Assembly: GCA_014804645.1 (NCBI GenBank)
Contig: JAAUZI010000077.1
Location: forward strand, 24,279 to 88,278
Reading direction: 5' to 3'
DNA from: Lachnospiraceae bacterium
Lineage (GTDB): Bacteria > Bacillota > Clostridia > Lachnospirales > Lachnospiraceae
Length of the DNA: 64,000 nt
The position numbers and the translations under genes are program-made. Shown here one piece after another: positions 53,375 through 61,607 of the stretch. Numbering within the stretch: position 1 is the stretch's first letter; each line of letters opens with the position of its first letter. The notes beneath the pieces are model-generated. The model did no database searches and was not told where the DNA came from. It was given only the letters and a program-made list of their open reading frames with translations.

Positions 53375-53467
53375 ATGATTACATATGGGGATTTATTCCA
53401 GTTTTGTATATTCATTTGTGCCCTTGTAGGTCTCTGCTATGAGATTTTCAAGGATGAACGTAAATAG
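53375..53467 (+). CDS. 30-aa Hol-Tox-type membrane peptide, candidate type I toxin
   Basis: 30 codons, ATG 8 bases after AGGAGGG. Product: MITYGDLFQFCIFICALVGL followed by CYEIFKDERK: an N-terminal ITYGDL, one hydrophobic helix and a charged tail. This is the pattern of the holin-like toxins (TxpA/BsrG and relatives). Its stop codon is part of a terminator stem. A promoter on the other strand lies downstream, as in txpA/RatA. It should insert in the membrane; toxicity is inference. Confidence 0.7.
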   Translation: MITYGDLFQFCIFICALVGLCYEIFKDERK

Positions 53468-53494
53468 CCGTCATTACCCCAAATAATGACGGCT
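53466..53494 (+). terminator. shared terminator of toxin mRNA and antisense RNA
   Basis: AGCCGTCATTA (53466-53476) pairs perfectly with TAATGACGGCT (53484-53494), loop 7. T-rich GTTTAACT follows on the plus strand, ATTTACG on the minus. It would end both convergent transcripts. Confidence 0.75.
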
Positions 53495-53552
53495 GTTTAA
53501 CTATTGCAGCTAGTTAAGTAGGGGTAAGCCGTAGCTCTGGCTCTTCCCTTGT
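53466..53552 (-). ncRNA. candidate antitoxin RNA convergent with the mini-toxin
   Basis: On the minus strand TTGTAA (plus 53582-53587), 17 bp, TATGCT (plus 53559-53564) form a promoter; a transcript starting near 53552 would run into the shared terminator and overlap the 3' end of the toxin mRNA. The segment 53520-53540 is a near-perfect inverted copy of the toxin leader 53303-53325. Size about 87 bases. The layout matches txpA/RatA. Confidence 0.5.
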
Positions 53553-53625
53553 ATAGAGAGCATAACATATTTTTCTGTTTTTTACAAGAGCATTAAAAAA
53601 TTATACTTAAAATGCAAAAAAACAC

Positions 53626-53656
53626 TTGACCTTCCACCTGGTGGAAGCTGTATAAA
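53626..53656 (+). promoter_or_regulatory. MerR-type promoter and operator
   Basis: TTGACC (53626-53631), 19-bp spacer, TATAAA (53651-53656); the spacer contains the perfect dyad CTTCCACC-T-GGTGGAAG (53631-53647). An overlong spacer with a centred dyad is the mark of MerR activation. Confidence 0.88.
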
Positions 53657-53706
53657 AAAGTTATCAGACAGACCGACACCGGACTTGAAGGGGGGAACCG
53701 CAGACC

Positions 53707-54354
53707 ATGAAGATCAAACAGGTGGAGGAACTGGTGGAGATCACCCGCAAGAATATCCGCTTTTATGAGGAGCAGGGACTGCTCAGCGTGGGACGCTCGG
53801 AGAACGGCTACCGGGAATATGGCATGGAGGATGTGAAGAGGCTGAAACAAATCCGTCTGCTGCGCAGGCTCTCCGTGCCGCTTGACGACATCCGGCAGCT
53901 CTTTGACGGGCGATATACACTGGAGGATATTCTGGAGCGCCAGCTGACGCTGCTGGAACACCAGAAAGAGAGTATCCAGCGGACGCAGGCTTACTGCAGA
54001 CAGCTGCTTATGGAGACTCCCCGCCTGGAGACGCTGGATGTGGATGGCTGTCTGGAACAGATGGATAAGCTGGAGCAGGAGGGGGTGGAGTTTATGGATG
54101 AGACTCGCAGAGACATTCACAGGAAAAAGCAGAAGGGAGCCATACTGGGAGCCGCGATATTTTTGTTTTTGACGCTGGCGCCTGTGGGGGTCGTGCTGTG
54201 GATCAGTGCAAGCACAAAGGAAGAGATACCCGTGTGGATACTGGTATTTTTTATCGGTATTTCCCTGGCGGTGAGCGTTGCTATAGTGGTAGCCCTGGTG
54301 GGCAGAATCAGAGAGATTAAAGGAGGAGAAGAGGATGAAGCTTCTAAGTATTGA
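53707..54354 (+). CDS. MerR-family regulator with C-terminal membrane anchor
   Basis: 215 residues. HTH: MKIKQVEELVEITRKNIRFY then EEQGLLSVGRSENGYREYGM, with RLKQIRLLRRLSVPLDDIRQL. After a coiled coil, two transmembrane helices (about 143-165 and 175-200) close the protein. A membrane-bound MerR is unusual. It follows its own 19-bp-spacer operator and overlaps ybjQ by 20 bases, so it probably autoregulates and controls it. Confidence 0.87.
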   Translation: MKIKQVEELVEITRKNIRFYEEQGLLSVGRSENGYREYGMEDVKRLKQIRLLRRLSVPLDDIRQLFDGRYTLEDILERQLTLLEHQKESIQRTQAYCRQLLMETPRLETLDVDGCLEQMDKLEQEGVEFMDETRRDIHRKKQKGAILGAAIFLFLTLAPVGVVLWISASTKEEIPVWILVFFIGISLAVSVAIVVALVGRIREIKGGEEDEASKY

Positions 54355-54649
54355 GTATATTCCGGGGCAGGAGATCGAGGCGCTGGGAATGGTAAAGGGT
54401 ACTGTAGTGCAGACTAAGAACATCGGAAGAGATTTTATGGCCGGTATGAAAACTCTGGTGGGCGGCGAGATCGTGGGCTACACGGAGATGCTGAACGAGG
54501 CCAGGCAGATTGCGGTGAAACGCATGGTGGATGAGGCCAGGGAGCTGGGAGCGGACGCAGTCATCGGCGTCAAGTACGGCTCCTCTCAGGTTATGACTGG
54601 AGCCGCTGAGGTCATCGCCTATGGCACGGCCGTGAAATATAAATCATAG
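54335..54649 (+). CDS. YbjQ/UPF0145 family protein
   Basis: 104 residues, ALGMVKGTVVQTKNIGRDFM, NEARQIAVKRMVDEARELGA and DAVIGVKYGSSQVM are the family pattern. YbjQ forms pentamers resembling metal-binding domains; function unknown. Starts inside the MerR gene after GGAGGAGAAGAGG. Confidence 0.88.
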   Translation: MKLLSIEYIPGQEIEALGMVKGTVVQTKNIGRDFMAGMKTLVGGEIVGYTEMLNEARQIAVKRMVDEARELGADAVIGVKYGSSQVMTGAAEVIAYGTAVKYKS

Positions 54650-54702
54650 ACGGCATCTGTCCAGGCAGATGCGGGACTCAAATAAAAGCTCCCTTTTCGG
54701 AA

Positions 54703-54731
54703 TTGTGTACCCGTTAAAAATAGGTTATAAT
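54703..54731 (+). promoter_or_regulatory. promoter of the 107-aa membrane protein gene
   Basis: TTGTGT (54703-54708), 17-bp spacer, TATAAT (54726-54731). Upstream at 54655-54674 a hairpin GCATCTG/CAGATGC includes a copy of the dispersed repeat. Confidence 0.55.
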
Positions 54732-54768
54732 TGCACTAACAAAACTGGAATTTAAGGAGGCTGGTATA

Positions 54769-55092
54769 TTGGTTGGAAGAATAGTAGCTCTGATAAGTTG
54801 CTTATTATGTGCTTTCCCTTTCTTTGTTGTAAGTGTTTATGATAAAGATAGCAGTGAGCCTATTAATTTTTGGAGTGGAGATACCTCACTAAAAGATAAG
54901 GTTAAGGACTTAAAAGGTTATAATACGGAAATGGCTGGATTATATAAAAAGTGTGCATTATTCTTCTTATTGACTGGGATTTTATTTGTAGTCTTTCCTA
55001 TTGCTGGAATTGGTTTATTAGTGTTTGATTGTTCGGTTGGGATTTATTTGGCATATCGGTTTTATAAGGGGATTTTGAAAAGATATTCTTAA
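54769..55092 (+). CDS. small membrane protein of unknown function
   Basis: 107 residues from a TTG (54769) 8 bases after AAGGAGG; no ATG fits. Two hydrophobic segments, RIVALISCLLCAFPFFVVSV (residues 4-23) and CALFFLLTGILFVVFPIAGI plus following (about 62-92), around a polar loop containing NFWSGDTSLKDKVKDLKGYN. AT-rich relative to neighbours. No family recognised. Confidence 0.55.
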   Translation: MVGRIVALISCLLCAFPFFVVSVYDKDSSEPINFWSGDTSLKDKVKDLKGYNTEMAGLYKKCALFFLLTGILFVVFPIAGIGLLVFDCSVGIYLAYRFYKGILKRYS

Positions 55093-55186
55093 CTTCCAAA
55101 TTTGCGGAGTAGCTAATGGGAACACTTTTCCGAAAAGGGAGAATAAAAACAGCATATTCCCAGAATATGCGAAATGGAGGTGCAAT

Positions 55187-56005
55187 ATGTCAGGCAACAC
55201 AGTGATACCCAATGTTCCGATGGGCAACATCATCGGTATTATCGTTTCTTTTATCATATCCGTAGGGCTGCCCATCGCCCTGTGTATAATCGTGAGGCGG
55301 AAGACCAAAGCCAGGATATCCAGTTTTTTCATCGGGGCGGCTACCTTTTTTGTGTTCGCTTTGATTCTGGAGCAGATCATGCACATAGTAGTGTTGGGAG
55401 CTACGGGTACGACCCTGACGGGCAACATCTGGCTCTATGCCCTGTACGGGGGACTGGCAGCAGGCATTTTCGAGGAGACAGGGCGTTATCTGGCTATGAA
55501 GCTGTGTATGAAAAAGAATCTGAACAAGCAGAATGCCATTATGTACGGCGTGGGTCACGGCGGTATTGAGGCGATATTGCTGGTGGGTCTATCCTGCATC
55601 AGCAATCTGGTGGTCGCAATAACGATTAACAGCGGCGTTTTAACAGCGGATTTGCTGAAAAAAAGCGGTCTGGATGGTTCCACTTATCAGCTGGCCGTGT
55701 CCCAGCTGGCGGAGTTGGGCACCACGCCGGCCTGGCAATTCTATATGGGCGGAGTGGAGAGAATAGCCGCCATCATTTTCCATATTTCATTGTCTTACCT
55801 GGTGTACCTTGCGGTGAAGGAGAAAAAAATGCCGTTCTATCTGCTGGCGATCCTGCTGCATTTTCTGATAGACGCCCTGGCAGTGATCTCTGCAGCGTAT
55901 CTGTCCATTCTGGCAGTGGAATTGATAATGATATTGTTTTCCGGCACACTCGGATTTGTTGCCTGGAAGATGTACCACAAGCCTGTGCCCACCGATGCAA
56001 AATAG
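55187..56005 (+). CDS. YhfC-family intramembrane metalloprotease
   Basis: 272 residues, seven predicted transmembrane helices. Conserved EETGRYLAMK (about 100), GVGHGGIEAILLVG (about 122) and HFLIDALAVI (about 225) give the Glu/His sites of the CPBP-like YhfC group. GGAGG before the ATG; an 8-bp palindrome (55152-55170, GCATATTC/GAATATGC) lies just upstream and may be an operator. Confidence 0.82.
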   Translation: MSGNTVIPNVPMGNIIGIIVSFIISVGLPIALCIIVRRKTKARISSFFIGAATFFVFALILEQIMHIVVLGATGTTLTGNIWLYALYGGLAAGIFEETGRYLAMKLCMKKNLNKQNAIMYGVGHGGIEAILLVGLSCISNLVVAITINSGVLTADLLKKSGLDGSTYQLAVSQLAELGTTPAWQFYMGGVERIAAIIFHISLSYLVYLAVKEKKMPFYLLAILLHFLIDALAVISAAYLSILAVELIMILFSGTLGFVAWKMYHKPVPTDAK

Positions 56006-56060
56006 GGCTTGCATTCAGACTGTTGATAGTGTATAGTATAGAATATCATAAAAAATGAGT

Positions 56061-56237
56061 AAGGAGGAAGTTTGTTTGTCAACTGTGTTTGTAATGGAGG
56101 AAAACTGCAAGTAAATATTGCAGAGGGTATGTGTGTGACCGTATGCTTACGGGCGCTGACACACTAGGAGTCTGCCCTCATTTCTGCCTTACAATGTGCT
56201 GACAAATATTTCCGAATTCGATAGATTGAGAGATTTA
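56061..56237 (+). promoter_or_regulatory. leader region of the MutS2-like gene with leader ORF
   Basis: AAGGAGG (56061-56067) stands 8 bases before TTG (56076), opening a 12-codon ORF, MSTVFVMEENCK, ending at 56114; a TTG at 56072 would open a 31-codon Cys-rich frame ending at 56167. Next comes a multi-part hairpin (about 56122-56177) with GAGGG/CCCTC, GTGTGT/ACACAC and CCGTA-TGCT-TACGG. No protein gene explains this strong ribosome site. The arrangement (leader ORF, pause hairpin, terminator, then gene) is that of ribosome-dependent attenuation. Confidence 0.6.
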
Positions 56238-56284
56238 AGACCATGAAGCAAACCTGTAGGACAGGTGTATCATGGTCTTTTTTT
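56238..56284 (+). terminator. strong intrinsic terminator inside the MutS2-like leader
   Basis: AGACCATGA (56238-56246) pairs with TCATGGTCT (56270-56278), with an inner ACCTGT/ACAGGT helix, followed by seven T. It lies 58 bases before the gene, with no complete upstream gene to end except yhfC 230 bases away, so it probably acts as an attenuator. Confidence 0.8.
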
Positions 56285-56341
56285 GTCTGTTCAGATAAAT
56301 GGCAGATACGGGGCTGTGCGGAACTTAAAGGAGAGAAAGAG

Positions 56342-58285
56342 ATGGAAAAGAATCAGAGAACAACGACCGGCCTGGAGCTGGAGAAAATTAAAGAAATCTG
56401 GGCGCAGCTGGCCCTGACGGCCGCTGCCCGGGCCAGAATAGAGGCGGCAGAGCCTATTCTGGCCCAGAGGGAGCTGTCTGCAGCACTTCGAGAAACCACC
56501 GAGAGCCGTCAGCTGCTGGAGAAATTCGGCACACCGCCACTGGTATCCCTGGAAGGGATGGAACAGATCCTGCAGATTGCGGAAAAAGGAGATATGCTGT
56601 CGCCGGAGCAGCTGGAACAGGTGGAAGGAGCACTGGCGGCGGTGAGACGGATGCAGGATTACCTGTCCAGGGGACAGCAGTATCAGATTCCTCTGGCTTA
56701 TTACGGGGAGAATCTGCAGCCGCTCACGGAGATCCGGGAGCAGATTCACCAGCAGATCAGAAACGGACAGGTGGAGGATCATGCCACTCGGGAGCTTTTT
56801 GACCTGCGATGCCAGATTCAGCGCACTCAGGAAAAGCGGAAAGAGAAGGCGGAGAGCGTGCTGCGCACGCATAAGGAATGCATGTCAGACAGTTTCTGTG
56901 TCATGCGCGGCGGGCATTTGTGTGTGCCTGTGAAAAAGGAGTACAAATTCCGTATAAGCGGCAGTGTCATAGACAAGTCCTCCACCGGCAATACCCTGTT
57001 TATAGAGCCTGCCGCAGTACAGAAATATGAGGAGGAGCTGTCCCTGCTGTTGATCCAGGAGGATAATGAGGTGCGCCGGATTCTGTATACGCTGACAGTG
57101 ATGATCGGAGAGCAGCTGGAGGCGTTTCGGGAAAACAGCCGGATTATGGAGCGACTGGACTATGCTTTTTCCAAGGGAAAGCTCAGCATAGAGTGGGACT
57201 GTGTGCCGCCGTCCGTCAACACGGAGAGGCGGATTCGTCTGGTGGCGGCCAGGCACCCGCTGATGGATCGCACCATGGCAGTGCCGCTGGACTTTGCGCT
57301 GGGAGAGGACGGAGAGGAGCCTTATCGAGGCGTAGTGATTACCGGACCCAACACAGGGGGCAAGACCGTGGCGCTGAAGACGGTGGCCCTGTGCTGCATG
57401 CTGGCTCAGTGGGGACTGCATGTGCCCTGTCGTGAGGCACAGGTGTGCATGAACAGTCAGTATCTGTGTGACATCGGGGACGGGCAGAGTCTGTCGGAGA
57501 ATCTGTCTACATTTTCCGCCCATATCACCAATGTGCTTGATATTCTGGGGCGCGTCAACGCCGAGAGCCTGGTCATCATGGACGAACTGGGTTCCGGCAC
57601 GGACCCTGCGGAGGGTATGGGAATCGCCGTCGCCATTTTGGAGGCTCTGCGGGAGAGCGGCTGCCTGTTTCTGGTGACCACCCATTACCCGGAGGTCAAG
57701 GAATACGCCGCCCGGACCGCCGAAGTGATTAACGCCCGAATGACCTTTGATCAGGAGAGTCTGCAGCCGCTGTACCGCATGGTAATCGGAGAGGCGGGTG
57801 AATCCTGTGCCTTTGCCATTGCAAAACGGCTGGGAATGTCCCAGGCCATGCTGGATGTGGCGCAGAGGGCGGCTTATGGAAGTACCATAGATGGACAGGA
57901 GTGTGACAGGACGAAGATGGATTCGGGGCGAATCCTGTCTGCCCAGACATCCGGTGGTCCTCACATTCAAAAAGACCGCCCGGCAGCCAAGCGTCAGGAT
58001 TTGTCCAACAAATTCCGGAGGGGAGACAGCGTAATGCTCTATCCCGACCACAAGATCGGCATTGTCTGCGAGCCGGTGAACGACAAAGGCTGTCTAAGAG
58101 TGCAGCTGCCCGACCGAAAAATCTGGATCAACCACAAGCGGGTGAAACTTCATGTGGCGGCAGATGAGCTATACCCGGAGGATTATGACTTCTCTATTGT
58201 CTTTGACACGGTGGAAAACCGCAAGAAACGTCATGATATGGAGCGCAAATACACAGGTGATCTGATTATAGAAGGGGAGGAGTAG
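56342..58285 (+). CDS. MutS2-like ATPase lacking the Smr domain
   Basis: 647 residues from the ATG at 56342 after AAAGGAGAG; an upstream in-frame start begins inside the terminator. MutS core: FGTPPLVSLEGMEQIL, VPVKKEYKFRISGSVIDKSS, GNTLFIEPAAVQKYEEEL, Walker A ITGPNTGGKTVALKTV, the signature NLSTFSAHITNVLDIL, Walker B LVIMDELGSGTDPAEG and TTHYPEVKEYAA. MutS2 is usually about 780 residues and ends with KOW and Smr domains; here a short KOW-like end remains and the Smr nuclease is absent. MutS2 binds collided ribosomes and recombination intermediates. A terminator follows at 58305. Confidence 0.87.
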   Translation: MEKNQRTTTGLELEKIKEIWAQLALTAAARARIEAAEPILAQRELSAALRETTESRQLLEKFGTPPLVSLEGMEQILQIAEKGDMLSPEQLEQVEGALAAVRRMQDYLSRGQQYQIPLAYYGENLQPLTEIREQIHQQIRNGQVEDHATRELFDLRCQIQRTQEKRKEKAESVLRTHKECMSDSFCVMRGGHLCVPVKKEYKFRISGSVIDKSSTGNTLFIEPAAVQKYEEELSLLLIQEDNEVRRILYTLTVMIGEQLEAFRENSRIMERLDYAFSKGKLSIEWDCVPPSVNTERRIRLVAARHPLMDRTMAVPLDFALGEDGEEPYRGVVITGPNTGGKTVALKTVALCCMLAQWGLHVPCREAQVCMNSQYLCDIGDGQSLSENLSTFSAHITNVLDILGRVNAESLVIMDELGSGTDPAEGMGIAVAILEALRESGCLFLVTTHYPEVKEYAARTAEVINARMTFDQESLQPLYRMVIGEAGESCAFAIAKRLGMSQAMLDVAQRAAYGSTIDGQECDRTKMDSGRILSAQTSGGPHIQKDRPAAKRQDLSNKFRRGDSVMLYPDHKIGIVCEPVNDKGCLRVQLPDRKIWINHKRVKLHVAADELYPEDYDFSIVFDTVENRKKRHDMERKYTGDLIIEGEE

Positions 58286-58304
58286 ACTGCTTTAAACCAT
58301 ATGT

Positions 58305-58358
58305 AAAACAGGCGTTTTTGGGGAACTGTCTCAGGTCCCAGAAACGCCTGTTTTAGTC
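58305..58358 (+). terminator. terminator after the MutS2-like gene
   Basis: AAAACAGGCGTTTTTGGG (58305-58322) pairs with CCCAGAAACGCCTGTTTT (58337-58354) with one G-T wobble/mismatch and a 14-base loop. A- and T-rich tails on both sides allow action in both directions. The stem core ACAGGCGTT recurs in the terminator at 62384. Confidence 0.85.
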
Positions 58359-58379
58359 AATTATCAATTGGAAAAGTAA

Positions 58380-58407
58380 TTGACAAATCATGGAAAAGTT
58401 GTATAGT
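58380..58407 (+). promoter_or_regulatory. promoter of the AT-rich patch
   Basis: TTGACA (58380-58385), 16-bp spacer, TATAGT (58402-58407), 33 bases before the GTG start of the DUF5071-like gene. Confidence 0.65.
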
Positions 58408-58439
58408 GATAACAAGAAAAAATCGTGGAGGTTATTGAA

Positions 58440-58868
58440 GTGTCTTCTCAGATTGATACAATGTTAAAATTAAAAAAATATGACATATACAATAATGCAG
58501 ACATTGGGGACAAAGAAATCAAAAAAATTGCAGAGGCCATCTCTGCCGATAAAAGTATTGATTTAAACGAGTATTTTGATCTCTTGAAGTTTACAACGAA
58601 ATTTTGCTGGCTGAATTTCTTAAAAATTTTGGAGAATATGCCCGAGGAAGATAGAATCAGAGGACTTCCAACTTTATTTGTATTATTACAAGATGCTAAT
58701 TGGCCGACTTTTGATAAAACGATAGAGATATTTGAAACTATTAATAAACAAGTAGTCGAATCATATTTAAAAGAATATTTAGCGCAGGCGTATGCGGATG
58801 ACGATGAGATGTGGATAGATAATATGCAGTTATTGGCAAAAAAACTGAAACTGCGTGATAAATATTGA
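58440..58868 (+). CDS. DUF5071-like small protein, possible orphan immunity protein
   Basis: 142 residues from a GTG at 58440, 8 bases after GGAGG (58427-58431); the GTG at 58425 is upstream of that site. Helical, HEAT-like, with LPTLFVLLQDANWPTFDKTI, which resembles the conserved xxLLQDxNWPx of DUF5071. Some such proteins serve as immunity factors for toxins. No toxin gene is visible next to it. AT-rich and set off from its neighbours by a terminator. Confidence 0.6.
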   Translation: MSSQIDTMLKLKKYDIYNNADIGDKEIKKIAEAISADKSIDLNEYFDLLKFTTKFCWLNFLKILENMPEEDRIRGLPTLFVLLQDANWPTFDKTIEIFETINKQVVESYLKEYLAQAYADDDEMWIDNMQLLAKKLKLRDKY

Positions 58869-58952
58869 GGGAACAACTATACCACCAGCTTGAATAGCTG
58901 AATTCATGGAACAAAAACTGGATGCTATGGAATGCAGGGAGGGGAGGGTAAA

Positions 58953-59591
58953 GTGGCAGAAAGAGAAAATGTTGAAGAAGATATGTTATATGGAATAGAA
59001 AAACGGATTACCCTGAAAGAATGCATTAAAAATGAAGTGTTAATCATGTTTTTGTCTCTATTATCGCTTGTATTTCCTGTTTTTGTACTAGAAAGAAGTG
59101 ATGTGTTATGTATATTACATATATTACCGATTATTCTTCACCCTATATTTATAGTTAAGTATAGAAAGAATATACTTCATAATGCAGTTTTTATAGGATG
59201 TATCTTCTTCATATTTACGATAATACCTATAGAAATGGTATTCGTTTTATTTCAAGGAAAAACAAGAAATATTATAATATGCATAGTATGTGTAGGGTAT
59301 ATTTTAATCGGTATATTACAAGGCTATTTGTTCAAAAAGCTAATAAAAAGGGCAGGACGCAATGAATCCAACACGGAAAAACTGAAGTTATTCTCCGGTT
59401 TAGGGGCAATATTAGGGATAACTATAGCTAAAACTTTTCTAAAAGATATGGATGAAAGAAAGGCTATGGAATTAGTATGTGTTCTTTTGTTTTTCTTATC
59501 ATATATAATTTTATTCGCAATATTAAACCTATTCAAATTCTATTATTTAGCGAAACATAATGAAAAGCTGAAGGGACGTGATGATGATTAA
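58953..59591 (+). CDS. polytopic membrane protein of unknown function
   Basis: 212 residues from a GTG at 58953, spaced 4-8 bases after GGAGGGGAGGG; the ATG at 58932 is upstream of that site. About six hydrophobic helices (for example EVLIMFLSLLSLVFPVFVLE, NAVFIGCIFFIFTIIPIEMV, VCVLLFFLSYIILFAILNLF). No family recognised. AT-rich. Confidence 0.55.
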   Translation: MAERENVEEDMLYGIEKRITLKECIKNEVLIMFLSLLSLVFPVFVLERSDVLCILHILPIILHPIFIVKYRKNILHNAVFIGCIFFIFTIIPIEMVFVLFQGKTRNIIICIVCVGYILIGILQGYLFKKLIKRAGRNESNTEKLKLFSGLGAILGITIAKTFLKDMDERKAMELVCVLLFFLSYIILFAILNLFKFYYLAKHNEKLKGRDDD

Positions 59592-59866
59592 GAAAAGATA
59601 GTATTTTTTTCGGATCAATAGTGGTTGGACTGGGCGTTATATTTACAATTTTATTGCTTAGTAGAGAGGAGAAGAAAACGATTATTGAAGTTGAAGGCTT
59701 TGAGATTGAGTATAAGGCGACAGATAGAAGAATAACGATGGAAGATAATAAAGTTGTAGTTTTTCATTTTAAATATCCGGCAGCTTTTGAGGATTTAGTA
59801 CGAATTGTTCTTGTTAACAAAAATGGGAAAAGTCAGATCATAAAAGCAGTTGATAATACGCAGTAG
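59588..59866 (+). pseudogene. frameshifted membrane-anchored fragment (about 92 codons)
   Basis: The frame encodes xRKDSIFFGSIVVGLGVIFT followed by ILLLSREEKK, a signal-anchor, then EGFEIEYKATDRRITMEDNK and a short end. No start codon serves it well: ATGATTAAGAAAAGA at 59584 is in another frame and meets TAG, and joining it needs a one-base shift near the A4/T7 runs (59593-59610). A GTG at 59621 would lose half the anchor. The C-terminal part matches the last domain of the 60927-61607 protein but lacks its central SLDEIEKKLGKP stretch. Looks like a decayed, internally deleted copy. Confidence 0.55.
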
Positions 59867-59941
59867 AAAGACAAAATGATAGTGAGACAGAGCTGTTTAT
59901 GTCTTTGGCTGGTTGGGAGACCGGAAAGATAGAGAGGTGCA

Positions 59942-60885
59942 ATGCAGATGAGTAAAAAAGAAAAGCGAAAACGTTGGGTGTACATATGTGTGATAGCGGG
60001 AATTATTGTTTCGGTAGTGCTGATCCTATGTAAAATTTATGAATCGCAGGAAAATATATTTTTTACGGAATATGAGAACGAATATGAAAAGGACGATACG
60101 ATCATTTACCGATACAATTCAAAAAGTAACTCTGTGGTTGAGATAGGCAGAGTGCAGGGGAAACTTGAAAATTGCGTAATAAACAGTGATGAAACTTATA
60201 TTACAGGTGTGATTTATGACGAGGTTTTTGAGATAGTTCGATATGACCTGGTTGCCGGGACGTTTGAAATGCTAGACGCGGCAGAAAAAATAGCTGCATT
60301 AACAGATAATCATGTCGGATGCTACAATTCTTTGATATATGATGGGGGAAATAAAATTTTGTTGATTTTGAAGATAAAAATGAAAATGTAAAATGGTTGC
60401 TGTATGATTTGACAACAGACCAGTATGACATTGTTACAGGACAAGGGATATGGTCCTTGACAATTCATAATAATAAGCTGTGGTATGTAGTCAATAGTAA
60501 TATGTACCAATATGATTTGGAAAGTAAAGAAAGAACTAAAATAATGAAGTCTGCACAATCCGATTCAGTGGTAATGCCAGAGATGGGCCTGGTGGCTTAT
60601 ACAAAAGGGCTGTACAACGATAAAATATATTTATATGATATGAGGACACAAGAGACCAGTCATATTGCCGAGGGAGGCTGGAATACCTACTATGGAGAGT
60701 TAAATTGGACAAATTCCAGATGGAGTGATAATGGAAGAGAATTTTTCTATATTGAATCTTTTCCAGAACTTTTTAATGCATCGACAGAGCGGCTAATGAT
60801 ATATAATGTTATAACGCGCAGTTCACGATGCATATATAAGGCAAAGATGACGACACATGAATTCCAGTATGTACTGAAAAGATAA
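59942..60885 (+). pseudogene. signal-anchored beta-propeller-like protein split by a frameshift
   Basis: Two frames join into one gene of about 314 residues: 59942-60391 (anchor WVYICVIAGIIVSVVLILCK, then IYRYNSKSNSVVEIGRVQGK) and 60397-60885 (LYDLTTDQYDIVTGQGIWSL, IYLYDMRTQETSHIAEGGWN). At 60353-60370 (AAAATTTTGTTGATTTTG) a one-base shift restores NKIL-VDFEDKNENVKWLLYD. Repeated W/Y-D-L-x-T blades suggest a WD/TolB-type propeller at the cell surface. The break at a homopolymer could be decay or sequencing error. Confidence 0.65.
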
Positions 60886-60926
60886 GGGGATGCTGTGTCT
60901 GGTAAATAATAAAGAAAGCGAAGAAG

Positions 60927-61607
60927 TTGATAGGAACTGCAAAAGAGGTAAATGAATTTGACAACTATAAGCCTTTTATATTAGTCAAAGAAGTGCATTA
61001 TACAGGAACCGGTTGGGTGCAGGTAGGAAATGAAAATGGCTATTTTTTACCGGAGACATACGTTGATATAGATTTAGTAAATGGAGCTATATTGCCGCAG
61101 ATGGAAATGTATGATAAAGATTATGTAAACACATTTTTGTGCCAAGTAGAATACAAAGGAAAAGTAGAACATGATGCCTTTGAAGATCAAATAGAGTCTT
61201 ACTATATAGTTGAATGGTATCCGGTATATCCAATACTTCGAGATATGATATTGCCTAACTGGATGTACCCTAAGGATTTTATGACGAAACGGGAGTTAAA
61301 TAATAAAAAAGAGGATAAATCTATTATTAGAGTTGCTGGCTGGGATATGGAATATACTCCTTCGGACAGAGGGTTGACAGTTGAAGATTTTGAGAACATT
61401 GAACTTGGAAGTTCCTTAGATGAAATAGAAAAGAAACTGGGGAAACCAGATGGTTGGGTTGGAGGGGGAATATTATCACCCGTTTATATCTTGGAGGATA
61501 ATAGCGCAGTAGAATTGGTTTTCGGAAACGATGCAGCCGATGAGGACCTGGTGGCTATATATCTTTATAAAGAGCAACAGGAATACATATTAAGGGGGCA
61601 TTTATGA
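60927..61607 (+). CDS. hypothetical protein, probably N-terminally truncated
   Basis: 226 residues from a TTG at 60927. It contains VGNENGYFLPETYVDIDLVN and a C-terminal domain with GWDMEYTPSDRGLTVEDFEN, LGSSLDEIEKKLGKPDGW and DEDLVAIYLYKEQQEYIL, a SmpA/OmlA-like fold by eye. No signal anchor is present although related genes here have one, so the N-terminus may have been lost. The 59588-59866 fragment shares its last domain. Confidence 0.5.
   Translation: MIGTAKEVNEFDNYKPFILVKEVHYTGTGWVQVGNENGYFLPETYVDIDLVNGAILPQMEMYDKDYVNTFLCQVEYKGKVEHDAFEDQIESYYIVEWYPVYPILRDMILPNWMYPKDFMTKRELNNKKEDKSIIRVAGWDMEYTPSDRGLTVEDFENIELGSSLDEIEKKLGKPDGWVGGGILSPVYILEDNSAVELVFGNDAADEDLVAIYLYKEQQEYILRGHL

Noticed and set aside
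53303..53540. Terminal inverted repeats of a miniature transposon around the mini-toxin
   Set aside because: The inverted copies are only about 21 bases, imperfect, without target duplication; an RNA-pairing role fits the type I locus better.
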